Below are positions 44,119-56,077 of a DNA stretch of 64,000 nucleotides, piece by piece. Within the stretch, counting starts at the first letter, position 1, and each line of letters opens with the position of its first letter. A program made the translations under genes and the position numbers. The DNA comes from Warburgia ugandensis (taxonomy: Eukaryota; Streptophyta; Magnoliopsida; Canellales; Canellaceae): contig CP141126.1 in the NCBI GenBank assembly GCA_035236585.1, forward strand, positions 71,215,414 through 71,279,413. Reading direction: 5' to 3'. The notes under the pieces are model-generated. The model was not told where the DNA came from and did not search any database. It saw nothing but the letters and a program-made list of their open reading frames with translations.

Positions 44119-47073
44119 TCTAATGACTCCATTTTTGTAACCTTGAAATCCCAAGTTGGTAATGAAAGGTTCACTTTTTGAGATAAGGGTATTTTGGTCA
44201 TTTCACTGTTCACCTTGACTAGACCCAGAAATTTGGTCCTTAGAAGGGTACCCTTAGGTGAGTCTTAGAAAAAGGAATCCAACAAGACTAGAATCACCCA
44301 AAATGGAGTTAAAATGAGCAAGTTATGGCCCCTTGAAGTTTAAGGGCAAAATGGTAATTAAATTTAAAACACATTGGCCTGAGAAAACAGGGACCCGTTT
44401 TGATACGGGCACCCCCTTCTTCCCAAACATACTAGAAGTTTCTAGAATGCCAATGTTCAAGGGGGGAAACCACCTCCATTTTTGAGGTTTCTCCACCGCC
44501 ATTCCATGGCGGTGGAAACCCCCTCCAGAACCCTCTTTAGGCTCCATAAATAGAGCTCTTGGACGCCTCCAATGGCAGCCCAAAACCCTAGGAAAAACTA
44601 ATCTTTGAGTGGCAGGCAAGAGGAGAAAACATGAGAAATACCCAGCCACGAACTAGGTACGCCTTAAACAACTCCAAACCCATCTGCCCCTCAGTCTTAG
44701 GTTGAATATCCCCAAGTTTTTGCATGAGAAACCATGCAAAACGGGGCTCTAGGGAGCCACAACAGACCCAGGGCAGATGCTTGGGGCATTCTGGTTCGAG
44801 AGGGTTGAACCAAGGCATCCCAAGGACGCTTGGTCACCACAGAACCAAAACGCGCCGAATGCCTTAAAGGCAAACCAACGGGCGCGTCCACGCAACGAGA
44901 AAAGTGGTGGAAAGCCCAATGCGTCGACAGACGCACCCGTTGGTTTGCCTTTAACGCATTCGGCGCATTTTGGTTTTGTGGTGACCAGGCATCCTTGGGA
45001 CGCCCTGGTTCGACCCTCTCGAACCAGAACGCCCCAAGCATCTGCCCTGGGTGGCGAACGCCGCTGACGCAAGATGCGTTAGCGTCCCGGGCGCCCGCCT
45101 CGTGTGGGACTGCTATGATGACGCCGTGCATTCTGTGTAAGTAGAACGCGTAGCTTGATTGCACCCAGGAGCGTGCGACCGCATGTGTGGGCCAGTCGCC
45201 GCTCGACTGGGACGCAGGTGCGTCCCGGGAGCGATGATACAAGGCCATTTTGGACCTTCTATGTACTCTGAACACTAAAATGCCCATCACTTGAGTTTTA
45301 GGACTCTGATTGAGGCGCCACAAGAGGCGTCGTGTCCGTATCGACAGCGCGGACACATCCAAACCATAAAATACCTGATCAAGCACCTATCTAAGGCTAG
45401 AATGACCCTTAAACTATGGTAGTGGTGTGGGGCCACTAAACCTTTGCAAACCTGACTATACCAAGGCTCAGTTAGGGACCTTAGGAGGACCTTAGGCATG
45501 GGAATGAAACCTTAATGCCTAAGTAGTCAGGTAAACTATTCTAGAACCAATAGAAATAGGCCAAGCTAACCTCTTTCCCCTAAACCATGTCCAGGAACAT
45601 ACAAGGACAAGGGGACTAGCGCGACCAAACCAGGTAGGTGTCCTATCGCTACTAGACTTTTAAAAAGAACCCATGATGCTTTGAGAATGCATGTTTTGAG
45701 TCATGGTTGCTTTTCTAATGCATGTTTTAAGTTTTTAAGTTACATGTCCTGTCTTTATGCATATATCATATAAACTTATGTTACATCCTTATGCACATGA
45801 CCTGTTTAGCATGAGTTGATTTCATAAATGAACTTAGCATGCATATGAAAAATACATTGCGCATATATTGCCAAGACATGTGTTACATGCATAGAATGTT
45901 TTTGAAAAAAGGATTCTTGTCTGCATGATAAGTGTAGCCTTGGCCGATGAGGGTAGGTTGATGAGGGCGGGCCGATGAGGGCGGACCAGAGAGAGCTAAC
46001 AGGCTTCTAGGCTGGCAGGCTTCTAAGCTGTCAGGCTTATAGGTAGCGTTATGATTTTGAATGCGATACTAGCATGAGCAGATTTTATGCATTGCATGAT
46101 TTGCGATGATTGATCTTTAGCTTTATCTTTATATGCTTTTGGGCTAGTAGGCTCATGGGTGCTATGCCGAGAGGTTCGGGGTGGCCTCCCAGCCTCTACC
46201 ACTATAGGTGGAAAGGGTACCACGCCAACAAGGCTTGTCCTTACTTTGATTGCTGAGTTGTAACGAGGACTACCACTGGTGTCACGGCACCCGTCGAAGT
46301 GTCATATGCCCCGTGGAGGCTATGACCAAGAGTCCCTAGGTACCCGGGGACCACACGGCGATGAGGTCATGGGCATAGTGTGCCCTATGTTTTTGAGGAT
46401 TTACTTGCATTGCATATGGCATGACATGGGTATGGTCGACCATAGATCCATGAGTTGGATTCAGTTGAGCATCTTATGCATATCATAGTATATTTTCATG
46501 ATATCTATGTTACTTTCAACTTGGATTATGTGATTCTTTAAGTCGTTAGTATTCTATTTTGACAATGGCTTTTTATATCGATATTGAACATGAGTGTCCA
46601 AACATGCACATGGTTTAAAGAACATATGGTTTAAAACATAGCATGCATTGTAAAACTAATAGTGATAGACTCCTACTGAGTATAGTGTATACTCACCCAA
46701 TCCTTAATATTTTTTCAGATACAAGTAAACACTTAAGGATAGGATACACCCGTGACAGAGAACATCCAATTTAAGTACAAGTAAGTAAACCCCTACCTTA
46801 TCTTTTAGTAAATGTTACTTGATTGTAGTTACTCTCTGTAGCTGGGGCTGTGACTAACACTTTCTTGGGAATAGAGTTGATTTAAAACTATGCCATAGCT
46901 ATATGATTTGAAAATGTGTTTTGACACTGGGGGTTTCTAAAATGAGTTTAAATGAAAAGATTTTTCTGCTGCATTGCATTGTTTTTAGAAAATGATTTTC
47001 AAATGAAGATGCATCCCGCCTTAGGAAGTAGATATTGCATTTAAAAATGTATGGGAAAACCCAAGTCGTCACA
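44119..47073 (+). mobile_element. Solo LTR of the chromovirus family (2.96 kb)
   Basis: It starts TCTAATGACTCCATTTTTGT and ends CCCAAGTCGTCACA, the mirror arrangement of the LTR at 28338-30867. There is no internal region. The flanks are CCTAC / CCCAC, a 5-bp target duplication with one change, and the host sequence resumes as in the undisturbed relative at 58741. It carries a TATA box (about 44545-44554), a CpG-rich segment and a large inverted repeat. Mutual overlapping ORFs of 96-229 codons on both strands here are by-products of the inverted repeat. Confidence 0.88.
44771..45047. repeat. Large inverted repeat, 118-bp arms with 41-bp loop
   Basis: The left arm 44771-44888 is the reverse complement of 44930-45047 at 108 of 118 positions by hand count. 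Nine of the ten differences are transitions and about six fall at CpG dinucleotides. The arms include GGGCAGATGCTTGGGGC and TTGGTTTTGTGGTGACCAG. The related LTRs at 28338-30867 and 59448-62016 show only a single-arm-like or no counterpart. Confidence 0.9.
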
Positions 47074-47784
47074 CCCACCTAGGTTAAACATCACCTTATG
47101 ATCATCCTTAAGCTCGATAATTAATTTAAAATTGACTTAGAAGAGACACATAGCAACTGATGAGTTCATAGGACACTCTTAGAAGGAAGTGACGTATTAC
47201 CACTACAATTGCACCTACTTGATCAACTATGTTGGTATTTAAATGACTAGCTCTAATCACATGCTATCAATTAGATCATCTACAACCAACTAAGGATGAT
47301 GTGAAGTGTTTGATGAAGTATGATCTAAAAGGTAAGCAATAAGGCAAGTGCTAAAGAGAGGAGGAGATTCCTAGGTTAGATGTAACCTAAAAGCTACTCT
47401 CCCATAAAGAAAGTGGAGACAAAGAAACCATTCATCTTGTTTGTCATAGGTTTAGGATTCTATTGAGTGTCCATTTTTTTCTTTTTTGTGCATTATTTAG
47501 CATTTAGGTTGCATTATCTACTTTACGCTCTCCTAGAGCAGATAAAGAAAAAAAAGGTACTCTTTAGTTGTATATAATGAATATCTTTTGTTGTATATAA
47601 AGTTGAGTCAACTTGGACAAGGGTTACTTACTCAAGTAGATCTACTTAACTCTACCTTAGATATGTCCAATGATGTACAAAAAAAAAGCCACTTTCTTTC
47701 TATTTTACTTCACAACCCCTTAATTATGAAGATAGATTGAGATAGGGGACACTCCCAATCTATAATAGAACTTCTTGACCAAGC
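47074..47784 (+). mobile_element. Non-coding leader of the Athila/Tat-like element, right part
   Basis: It continues the leader after the solo LTR. 47100-47330 parallels 58790-58990 (ATAGGACxCTCTTxGAAGGA, GCTGGTATTTAAAxxAxTAG). Beyond 47450 nothing is recognised. With the solo LTR removed, the internal region between the two LTRs is only about 1.2-1.9 kb and has no gag or pol. Confidence 0.6.
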
Positions 47785-48052
47785 ATACATGCATATTACC
47801 ACCTTGGGAAGTTTCTTAAGGAAGCATAAATCACATATAATAAGACCATATATAATCGAAGCTTCTGCAATAAAATAAGTTAAATGATCAGGTCCCATAG
47901 AAGACTTTTTCCTTACTTTTTCTCTCCTACTCAATCAAAGGAATGGACCACCTAAGGGGGAGGATGAAATTTCCATGTGAAGGTGGTGATTCCCACTCAA
48001 TTCCAAGTTGAATACATGAAGAAAGAAATATGATTGGATGAGAAAAATGAGA

Positions 48053-48056
<4 letters not shown>

Positions 48057-48143
<87 letters not shown>
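48057..48143. repeat. (GA)n microsatellite
   Basis: About 43 pure GA units. The matching site of the sister LTR (about 40893-40905) has only a few GA units. Confidence 0.95.
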
Positions 48144-48146
<3 letters not shown>

Positions 48147-49252
48147 AAGGGAAATCTATGATTCAAAACAATATTACTTTTCAAGCACTTAAAGGTTAAG
48201 ATCTACCCTTGTAGGTGCATATCCTAAGCAGCTAGTGAAGACACATTCGAGTAGATATGGACCAATAATAGGCTAGATTGTAATAAAGAGCAAAGTGAAA
48301 GTCCATTGGTGGAGAGTTATTAAGTGGATTTCCTACCAATTTTCAAGGAAGGAAAGATCCCTAGTTTCAAGGAAAAAAGATATCCCACCTATTTGGAATA
48401 CTATTGGTTGAAAGAAAAATACGGGAAAACTTAGAGTAGATAAGGAAATCTCTAATAAATCTAGGCCATCCACTCTAAGGCAGCCCAAGAGAACTGTGAA
48501 GTGTAAAGAAGATCTATCTGGATAAGATTACTCGAACCAAATTTCATCCATTCAAGATAAGATAATGATAATCCAAGGGATAAGGATGAAACATTGGCAA
48601 AAAACCCTAGAACACTTAGCCCTCATTGAGAGTCAAATCAAGTCTTAAAGTGAAAGAGATATCTACCCTTCCTTAACATCCAATGGTTCACATTCAATTC
48701 AAAATTAGAAAATCAACTTACTCTCTTATGATTTCCATGACTCCCCCCCATCCAATGTTCAAATTCAAATCAAATCTGACCAAACCCCTAAATTTTCTCC
48801 TAATCTTACTCCTTCCTTCCCTACTAAGCTATCAGCTTTCCTATCCTAACAAAGCCTTCTTTCCTACTCCAAACTTCATTCAAACATCCACTTGTATTGC
48901 ACCCATCCCACTCTCTCTCCTCTCCTTCTCATCATCCAAAACATCACAACCTTCAATCCTTTCTTCATTTAAATCCTAACCTTCCATCTCTAGGTCTTCA
49001 ACTCAAAAAACTTTGTAAATGTGATTTAATGGAGTTGGAAAACCTATCTTCTACCTTTCCCTAGAGTTTAAGAGCCAAAATAAGGAGAAATAGAGGGAGG
49101 ATGCTCACCTTCACCCAAGCTCCCTTCTATCATCAATGTTCAAATCCCATGAAGTAAAGGCAAGGTCGTCAACCCCAACCAATTTCCCTTCTTCTCAACT
49201 CTTTTTACTTTCTTTTCTTCTTCCTTCTTCCATCACCATGCCTGCACATAAT

Positions 49253-52200
49253 TATGACGACCCGGGTTTTTGAAAACATGATTTGTAAAGTATTTTGAAA
49301 GGCAGGGCCCTTAAGTGTGTAAAATTTTTTCGCAAAACAAAGTAGCAGAAATTCTTTTCTTTAGAACTTGTTTTGAAAACCCAAGTCACCACTTCATACA
49401 TAACATAAGTACAATTTGTGTACAAAATAAAATTTCATTGAAGGAATATACTTTTATTAAACTCCAGGATCCATCCAGTCGTTCACAGTACAGCCAAATC
49501 TAGTACAATACTTGTCCAAATTACATAATCCAAAACTCAAGCTCACCATACAATAAAACTTTAAACAAATAAAAATACATGTCTTCATGGGTTTACCTTG
49601 AAGATTATTCTCTTCAAGTCTCTTATAGTCTTCAACTCCTAACTCTCCTTCCCTGAATCTGAGATATTGCAACAAGTACAATATCTCAGCAAGCAATGCT
49701 TGGTAGGGGATTCAAGAAACATAATAATTGACAATGTAATTCCAATACTTCATAATCTCAATATCCTTGAACATACTCTTTACTTTGTAAGTTATGTATA
49801 TCTATATACATACATACCCTTCATGGGTAAACCAGTTAAATTCGTGACAATAGTCAAATATCACTCCCAACTAAGCTAATTAATTCTCTTCATTTTGAGA
49901 ATTTAGTATTACAGCTAATCGCATACTGGGAATTTCCCTTCTTAGGAAACATTGGTAATATACAATTACCTAGCATTTCATTATGCTATAACATAAGGCA
50001 TTTCACTATGCCTATTCCTATATGCATCATAGTGCAAAATAATTAGAAAGGTTGCTATGCTGCAGTCTGATCCGTACTAGCGCCCTTGGATAACTGCCAT
50101 GTTCACCATTGATACCACGGTGAAAAATATTATGTCACTGTCCGTATGGGGGGGCAAGACTTTCACAGTGGTGGCCTTCCCATAATTGCCACCACCCGAC
50201 TTTTAGCCTCTCATTGGGCAAGGTATCATCATATCATCAAATTTCAAGGAGCGGGTGGCCAAACCCTCATAACTCCTCTAGCAATAGCATCCCCTAGGCT
50301 CATGCCTATTAAAACAAACTCACAAGCCTCCAAGCTTGTATGTAAAATAGATTTCATATATATCAGACCATATGTCTCTTTACTTAGGGATCAAATATTT
50401 TCTAGTTCTCTAATTACTTATAGTTTAGTCCTTAACCATCTTATAGGTATTTGGTTAGATCATAAGGTTTTCAAGAGATTCAGTACAAGTATTATCATTA
50501 CTCTTGTCAATATAAGATCATGAGTAAAATCATGTATGTATTCATCAAATCCTCCTACCTTTAAGGATTGATCTCTTTTTCCCAATCTTCCATGATCCTG
50601 ACTAATATATGTAATCTGTACATCCATACGTATTGTCAATATATAAATTATGAACAATCCTATTGATCACTAGATCTGATGTTTAGAATGATCTTTAGAT
50701 CATTCATATCTAAGTATTTTTCTATCTCAAAGTCTTTGTATGTTCATCTCTTTGAACTTGATCTTTCATAGATCCTTTGATTGACAATCTACACATGTTG
50801 ATAAAGATCAAGGTCCTAGATCTTCTATCATCTAATTCTTCTTTGATCTAAGTTCAGTTCTTGGATCATCCCTATGGAGGATGATCTTGGTGTTCTTCCT
50901 TGAATCATCTTTGATCAACGGTTTGGATTATCTAATCTAATGAACTATAACAAGTATACTAATAAACATGCATACTAAGTACAATATAGTGTTCTTATTC
51001 TTATTGTTCTTGATCATCCAAGATCTAATGGATCTTGTTTGATCATCCTTATCTTACTTACTGTTTTTATTAGGGTTAGGTAATTTACTAACCTTTTATG
51101 CTCTTATTATTATTATTCAACCAGTTAATGTGCTGGTTGAAGGTAGCTTATTCAAGCCTAAATTTAGACTGCTCCTCTTATTTCCAATTGGCTAAGGCTT
51201 ACTAGCTGAATAGGTGAACACAAAGTGGTTACTTCAATCCTCATGTAAGGAGGCGTTTAGACCTCACAAATGTCAACAGAAGGTAGGGGAAGAGCGAGGC
51301 TCTATTAGATAACCCCCTTAACCACTATGTTCATCATTCACTAGAATGACCATAGCTCAACCTTTCATAAGGTTCCTATAAGTATGTTTACCCTAAGTTC
51401 TCTTTCTAATGGATTTAATTAAGTCCATGAATATTTATAATGTCATTCATGGGGTTTATTATTCTTTTCCTAATTTGGGCCAAGGATTTGATAATCCTTA
51501 TATTGTCCTACTAACTATAGCGCTTACTAATTAAGTCCAAAGTATTCCATTCTTATTTGTGTAATGAAACTCTACTTTCCCATTAGAATAAATTTTTGAT
51601 GTTTTATGTTCTTTATCTCATAACAAGTAGATCTACTACTAACATTCAACCATAAATGAATTATAAATTTAAAGCATAAACTACCTAATTTAACATTCAA
51701 TGAAAATGAGGCAAGGTACTTAAATTAAATCTAGCACCTTATGATTAGAATGAAACACATATCATACTAAACTCTAAATGTTATACTAGCATGCTTTATA
51801 ACATAATAGTATAAAATGAAACTAATTACATTTACATTTTTAGAAACCTTTACTTATGATCCAACCATTTGATCTTAGATCTTTTCCTTTGATTAAGGAT
51901 TTTAGTTAGATTTAGGGAATTTTCTCTATTAAGGTCAAAAGATCATATTGATCTATTTTTGTCATAATCTATCCATAATTTCCTTGGATTTCATCATATA
52001 AACATTTATTCTTTCCATCCCAAGGATCTGGTCACACTTGATCTCATTGATCAAGTGGGTCCCTTTGTATTTTTAGGGTTTTTCTACCATAAAGGGTAAA
52101 TCCCTTAATATATCTCATATCTATCCAATTTAAACATAGATATCACTTTATGTAAGTAGTATATCATTATTAAAACATGTTTCTAAGATTTGATCATCTC

Positions 52201-53778
52201 AGATCTTGAAAATCTATGTAATTGGAATCTTATTTCTTTAATACAGAAAGCTTTTACTGAATAACATGTATTTTTTTTATTATTCCATAAGAAAATAGAG
52301 GTTTCAAGCTTTCCATAGCATCTTCCAATCTCAATTTGGAGTTCAGATGACTCCGGAATTGAATCGGGAAGTTTACAATCTTCCTATGGCCTGTATTTGA
52401 TCTGGGCCCAGGAACGGACGGCCCAGATCATTCGGGCGAAAAACTAAACCAGGCAGACCTAGTCGGACGCTTCCGCTGCGCTAAAATGTCAAAGCACCCG
52501 CACGGGACATCCATGGAAGCGCGCGGGACATCGTTCGTCCGATCTGGAGATCGGACAATCCGTTTGGACCATCCAATCGATCCCTTCTCAATTGATGGAC
52601 CAAAACTGCTCAGATCTTTCTGAAACTTCTACCCTAGGGGTTTTGGACCATTCTGGATTGATTGGTGGAGTCATATTTTTCATCTGACACTCCATCATCA
52701 TGAATTAAGGGTTCTGTTGTTTACTTTATTTTTACCTTTTTATTACCAAAATTAATTACAGTAAAATAAAAATTACATAAAACAATACTAAAAATCTATG
52801 AAAAGGATCTTCACTTACTTGATTGGAGAGAAAACCTCATTTATATGCCCAATTTAAAAAAATACCTTGTTGATGAAGATGTAGCCTAAAATTCAACTTT
52901 CTTGCAAATACCGTTGTTTGAACCGTTGGATCTTGAAATTTCTTTGGGGGTTTTGTAGAATAGATATGTTGAGAAGTTTTGGACGGTGGAATTGATCAAA
53001 TTAGATTTGGAACAGAGTGCTTAATTGATTTTAGGTCTCTTATTCCAATCTAAAAAGAAACATAAGTTGAAAAGAGATCTAACTCTTAGAAATTTTGGGT
53101 TTTTGGGGAGGGATTTAGATCTAATTTTTCAAGGAGATTGAAGAGAATTTTGTGGGGATTTTATGAGGATTTTTGGGGTTGTATTTATAGGCATTTTGGG
53201 TCTTTTTCCATGATTATAATATGTTATTTTTTTAATATAAAATGGCATGAACGTCTTCAATGCTCCCATGCCTAATTTTTCTTCCCCATGACTAACTGAT
53301 CTTTGTTGACCCATGTTTCACATGGGCTGCTGATCAAATTGGTTGTTGGGGACGTGGTGGTCCCCATGTGGGCCCCACATGGTGTAAAAAGTCCGTTTTA
53401 CCCTTTATGCATAAAATTTTGGGTTTTATTCCCATGATCTCGGATTTGAGTGTACTTAGTGGCGTTGGATTCATATTTCTCAGTACATTCTAAATTTTGA
53501 TGTTTCATATTTTGAATTTTGGGTAAAATTACTATTTTACCCCTTTTGTCCAAGAAATGAAAAACTTAAGGATTTCTCATCCGAATTCAAAATTTGTCAT
53601 GCTTACAGTCATTTTGAAGGGTTTGCTAAGTTTAATTTCAATTTTACATGTCTTATGATTTGATTATACTTTTATAAAATGTATATTTTAAATAACCCTA
53701 ATATTTGAGCCCGAAATATCTGAAACTCAAACTTTATTGATTTTTCTCAATCAATTTACAAAAATTGGGGTTATTACA
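49253..53778 (-). mobile_element. Solo LTR, 4.5 kb, gypsy type, with perfect target duplication
   Basis: It begins (plus) TATGACGACCCGGG and ends GGTTATTACA. It is flanked by ATAAT at 49248-49252 and 53779-53783. Joining the flanks restores the sequence of the sister LTR near 42047. Landmarks shared with 10192-14415 fix family and orientation. No internal retroelement domains and no gene fragments are seen. A GC-richer segment at 52380-52570 is noted. Longest ORF 125 codons, without a domain. Confidence 0.85.
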
Positions 53779-55758
53779 ATAATCTCCACACATCTCCCAT
53801 ATAGCTTCCTTTTCTTGTTTGTACACATCCTTCATCTTATAGATGTATGCACCATACGTAGTTGCTATTAGTTTTCTTTGATTCTTTTCTTTGTAATCAT
53901 AAAGCATAACCATCTTAGGAAGCATCTTCGTTCCATGTAATTCTCATGATTCCCTTCTCATAACTATATCTTGCATTCATGTTTGAATTCCACACACACA
54001 TAAAAGCATCTTCTCAAGTACATGCAATTATCTTTTTTCATTTATCATGTTTCACTTGGTTTGCGTGCATCTATCTAAGGTTGTAAGCATCCTATGTTTA
54101 AATCCTTCATGCATTCTTTGTCATGTTTTCATACACTTGCATGGTTTTTTATCTTTTATGGTTACGTACGTTCATCATAGTTTGGATGGCCTTTACCTTT
54201 ACGTGCATCCTATCCTCTTCTCTCTTCAATTACACACACTCACACTCAATATTTTTGTTTGATTTCCATGCATAGTTTATTTTCCTTTACATATTTTACA
54301 CACCATTCATCTTGCATACTTCCACCATAGTTGCATAAAATGTTAGGAATTGCACACATCATATCCCCTTCACTCCTTGCTCCTTAACTCACTATCCTCC
54401 TTTCCACACTTCTAAAATCATGGATGTGTCCTTTCTCCACTTTTTCATACATGCCTCCCACTCTTTTCTCTTGTATGCTTCCATTCAATTCTCCCCTTAC
54501 CACCCTTAGTTCCACACACCACTACTCTCTCTCTCTCTTACACACACTTCACTCTTTCACATGCATGTTTAATTCTTCCTTTCTTTTTTATTTTTTTTTC
54601 TTATGGAATTTGGAATAAAGGATAAGGACATATGCCTTGTACCATTCAATGGAAACAAGGAGTCTTTCCTATCTTAGATTAAAGTGTTGAGAGAATCATA
54701 AATCTAACCATAAAGCTACTCCAACTCCTAACAAAGGGCTTCATGTTTTCTCCTTACTTCATTTCCTAAGGTTAGAATTTGGTGAGTACTAATCCAATGG
54801 CCACTATCTTCCTTTTAGTTTTTATTTTATTCTAGTTCCTTCTTGACGTAGGAATCCTTCTATATAACTGCTCCTAAGTTAAGGATGAATAACCTCTAAT
54901 CCCCTCTTTACCTCTCTCCTTAAGGGCTACCCTCTTTTGTAAAAGGTTCTACCAAGTAGATGCACATATTTGTTTTACACTTCCATTCCGTACCTTCTTT
55001 TACTTCTTTATGTGGCTGGTGATCTTTTAGGAAAGATTTTAGGCATCGCTTCTCTTGGCTGCCTTAGAACTTCATTCCTAAGGATTTTGGATAAGATTTG
55101 ACTTGATAGGTTGTGGCATATTGGGTTATGGAGATAAGAATAGCATGGTGGTAACTTTTGCATGTTTTGGGTTGAAGAAAAGTGTAGAAGCTCCTATTGA
55201 GTGACATAATATGATGGCCCTACAATAGAATTCAAGTGCAGATTTGAAGGACTTTTACTTACTTTCATTTACTTTGCTTATGTACAAATGCTTGTAAATC
55301 AACTCAATTAATGAGAAGTTCTTCTTTCACTTTCTTTATTTAGTTAGTCTCTTTTTTCCTTAGTTAATTTCTCTTTTTAGTTGTTTAATCCCTTGCTTTC
55401 TTAGTTAATTCTTTTCATTAATTACATGTTTCTTTACTAACTTTATGTATTTATTTCCTTAGTTTTCATTTGTCCTTTAATTACATGTTTATTTCCTTGC
55501 TTTGCTAGTTCCTTGTTTAATTTCCTTTCTTGCTTTGTCTTAGATTCTTACTTTCCTTTCATTGTTAATTGCCTTAATTATAATGTTTTCTTTTCTTTCC
55601 CTTAAAATTCCTTAAATTCATTTTCTTGGCTAGGCTAAAGTAACATAACCTAAGTTTTAATTAACTCCAATAATCATAGAGTCCTAAAGGTATCAACCAG
55701 TATTTGTTGATTCTATACTTCATAGAGCTGTGAACTTGCAGTATTAATTAAGTCATAA

Positions 55759-56077
55759 TAGAATGGTTCAAAAGTAAGCATGAATGATGCCATAGATTTC
55801 TCATAAATTATCTCTCCTCATCATATTTTTTCCCTTTATTTTCTCCTTATTTTTCTCACATAAAAATGTGGAATAGAGTGTGACTCATGACCTTGCATAG
55901 GAAAATCATGTGGATCCTTAGGTGATTCCCTCTTGACGTGTAATCAGAGAGAAAGTGAATCGAAGATCTTCATATGGGCTCCAATTTGTAGCATATTTTG
56001 TTTGAGAAAATTTTCAAATGCATGTGTATCCATTGCATATGATTTGAGGTTTACAAGGTCATGGAATGTGTGAATGT
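55759..56077. other. Spacer between two plus-strand LTRs
   Basis: 55990-56065 is loosely like 39775-39845 (GCATATGATTTGAGGTT against ATATGTGATTTGAGGTT). Otherwise nothing is recognised. Confidence 0.4.

Larger units (their letters stand above)
47785..55758 (+). mobile_element. Athila/Tat-like LTR, 3' copy (with nested solo LTR)
   Basis: It parallels 40625-43473. It is interrupted at 49253-53778 by a solo LTR of another family and enlarged by a GA microsatellite at 48057. Its tail (TATCAACCAGTATTTGTTGA, GTGAACTTGCAG) is not followed by a primer-binding site, so it acts as the 3' LTR of the element whose 5' LTR ends at 43473. Confidence 0.65.

Noticed and set aside
44697..45386. 229-codon minus ORF and overlapping plus ORFs with near-identical peptides on both strands
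   Set aside because: The shared peptides come from the 118-bp inverted repeat in GC-rich LTR DNA, not from a gene.
47927..48184. Ser/Leu dipeptide-repeat ORF
   Set aside because: Translation of the GA microsatellite.
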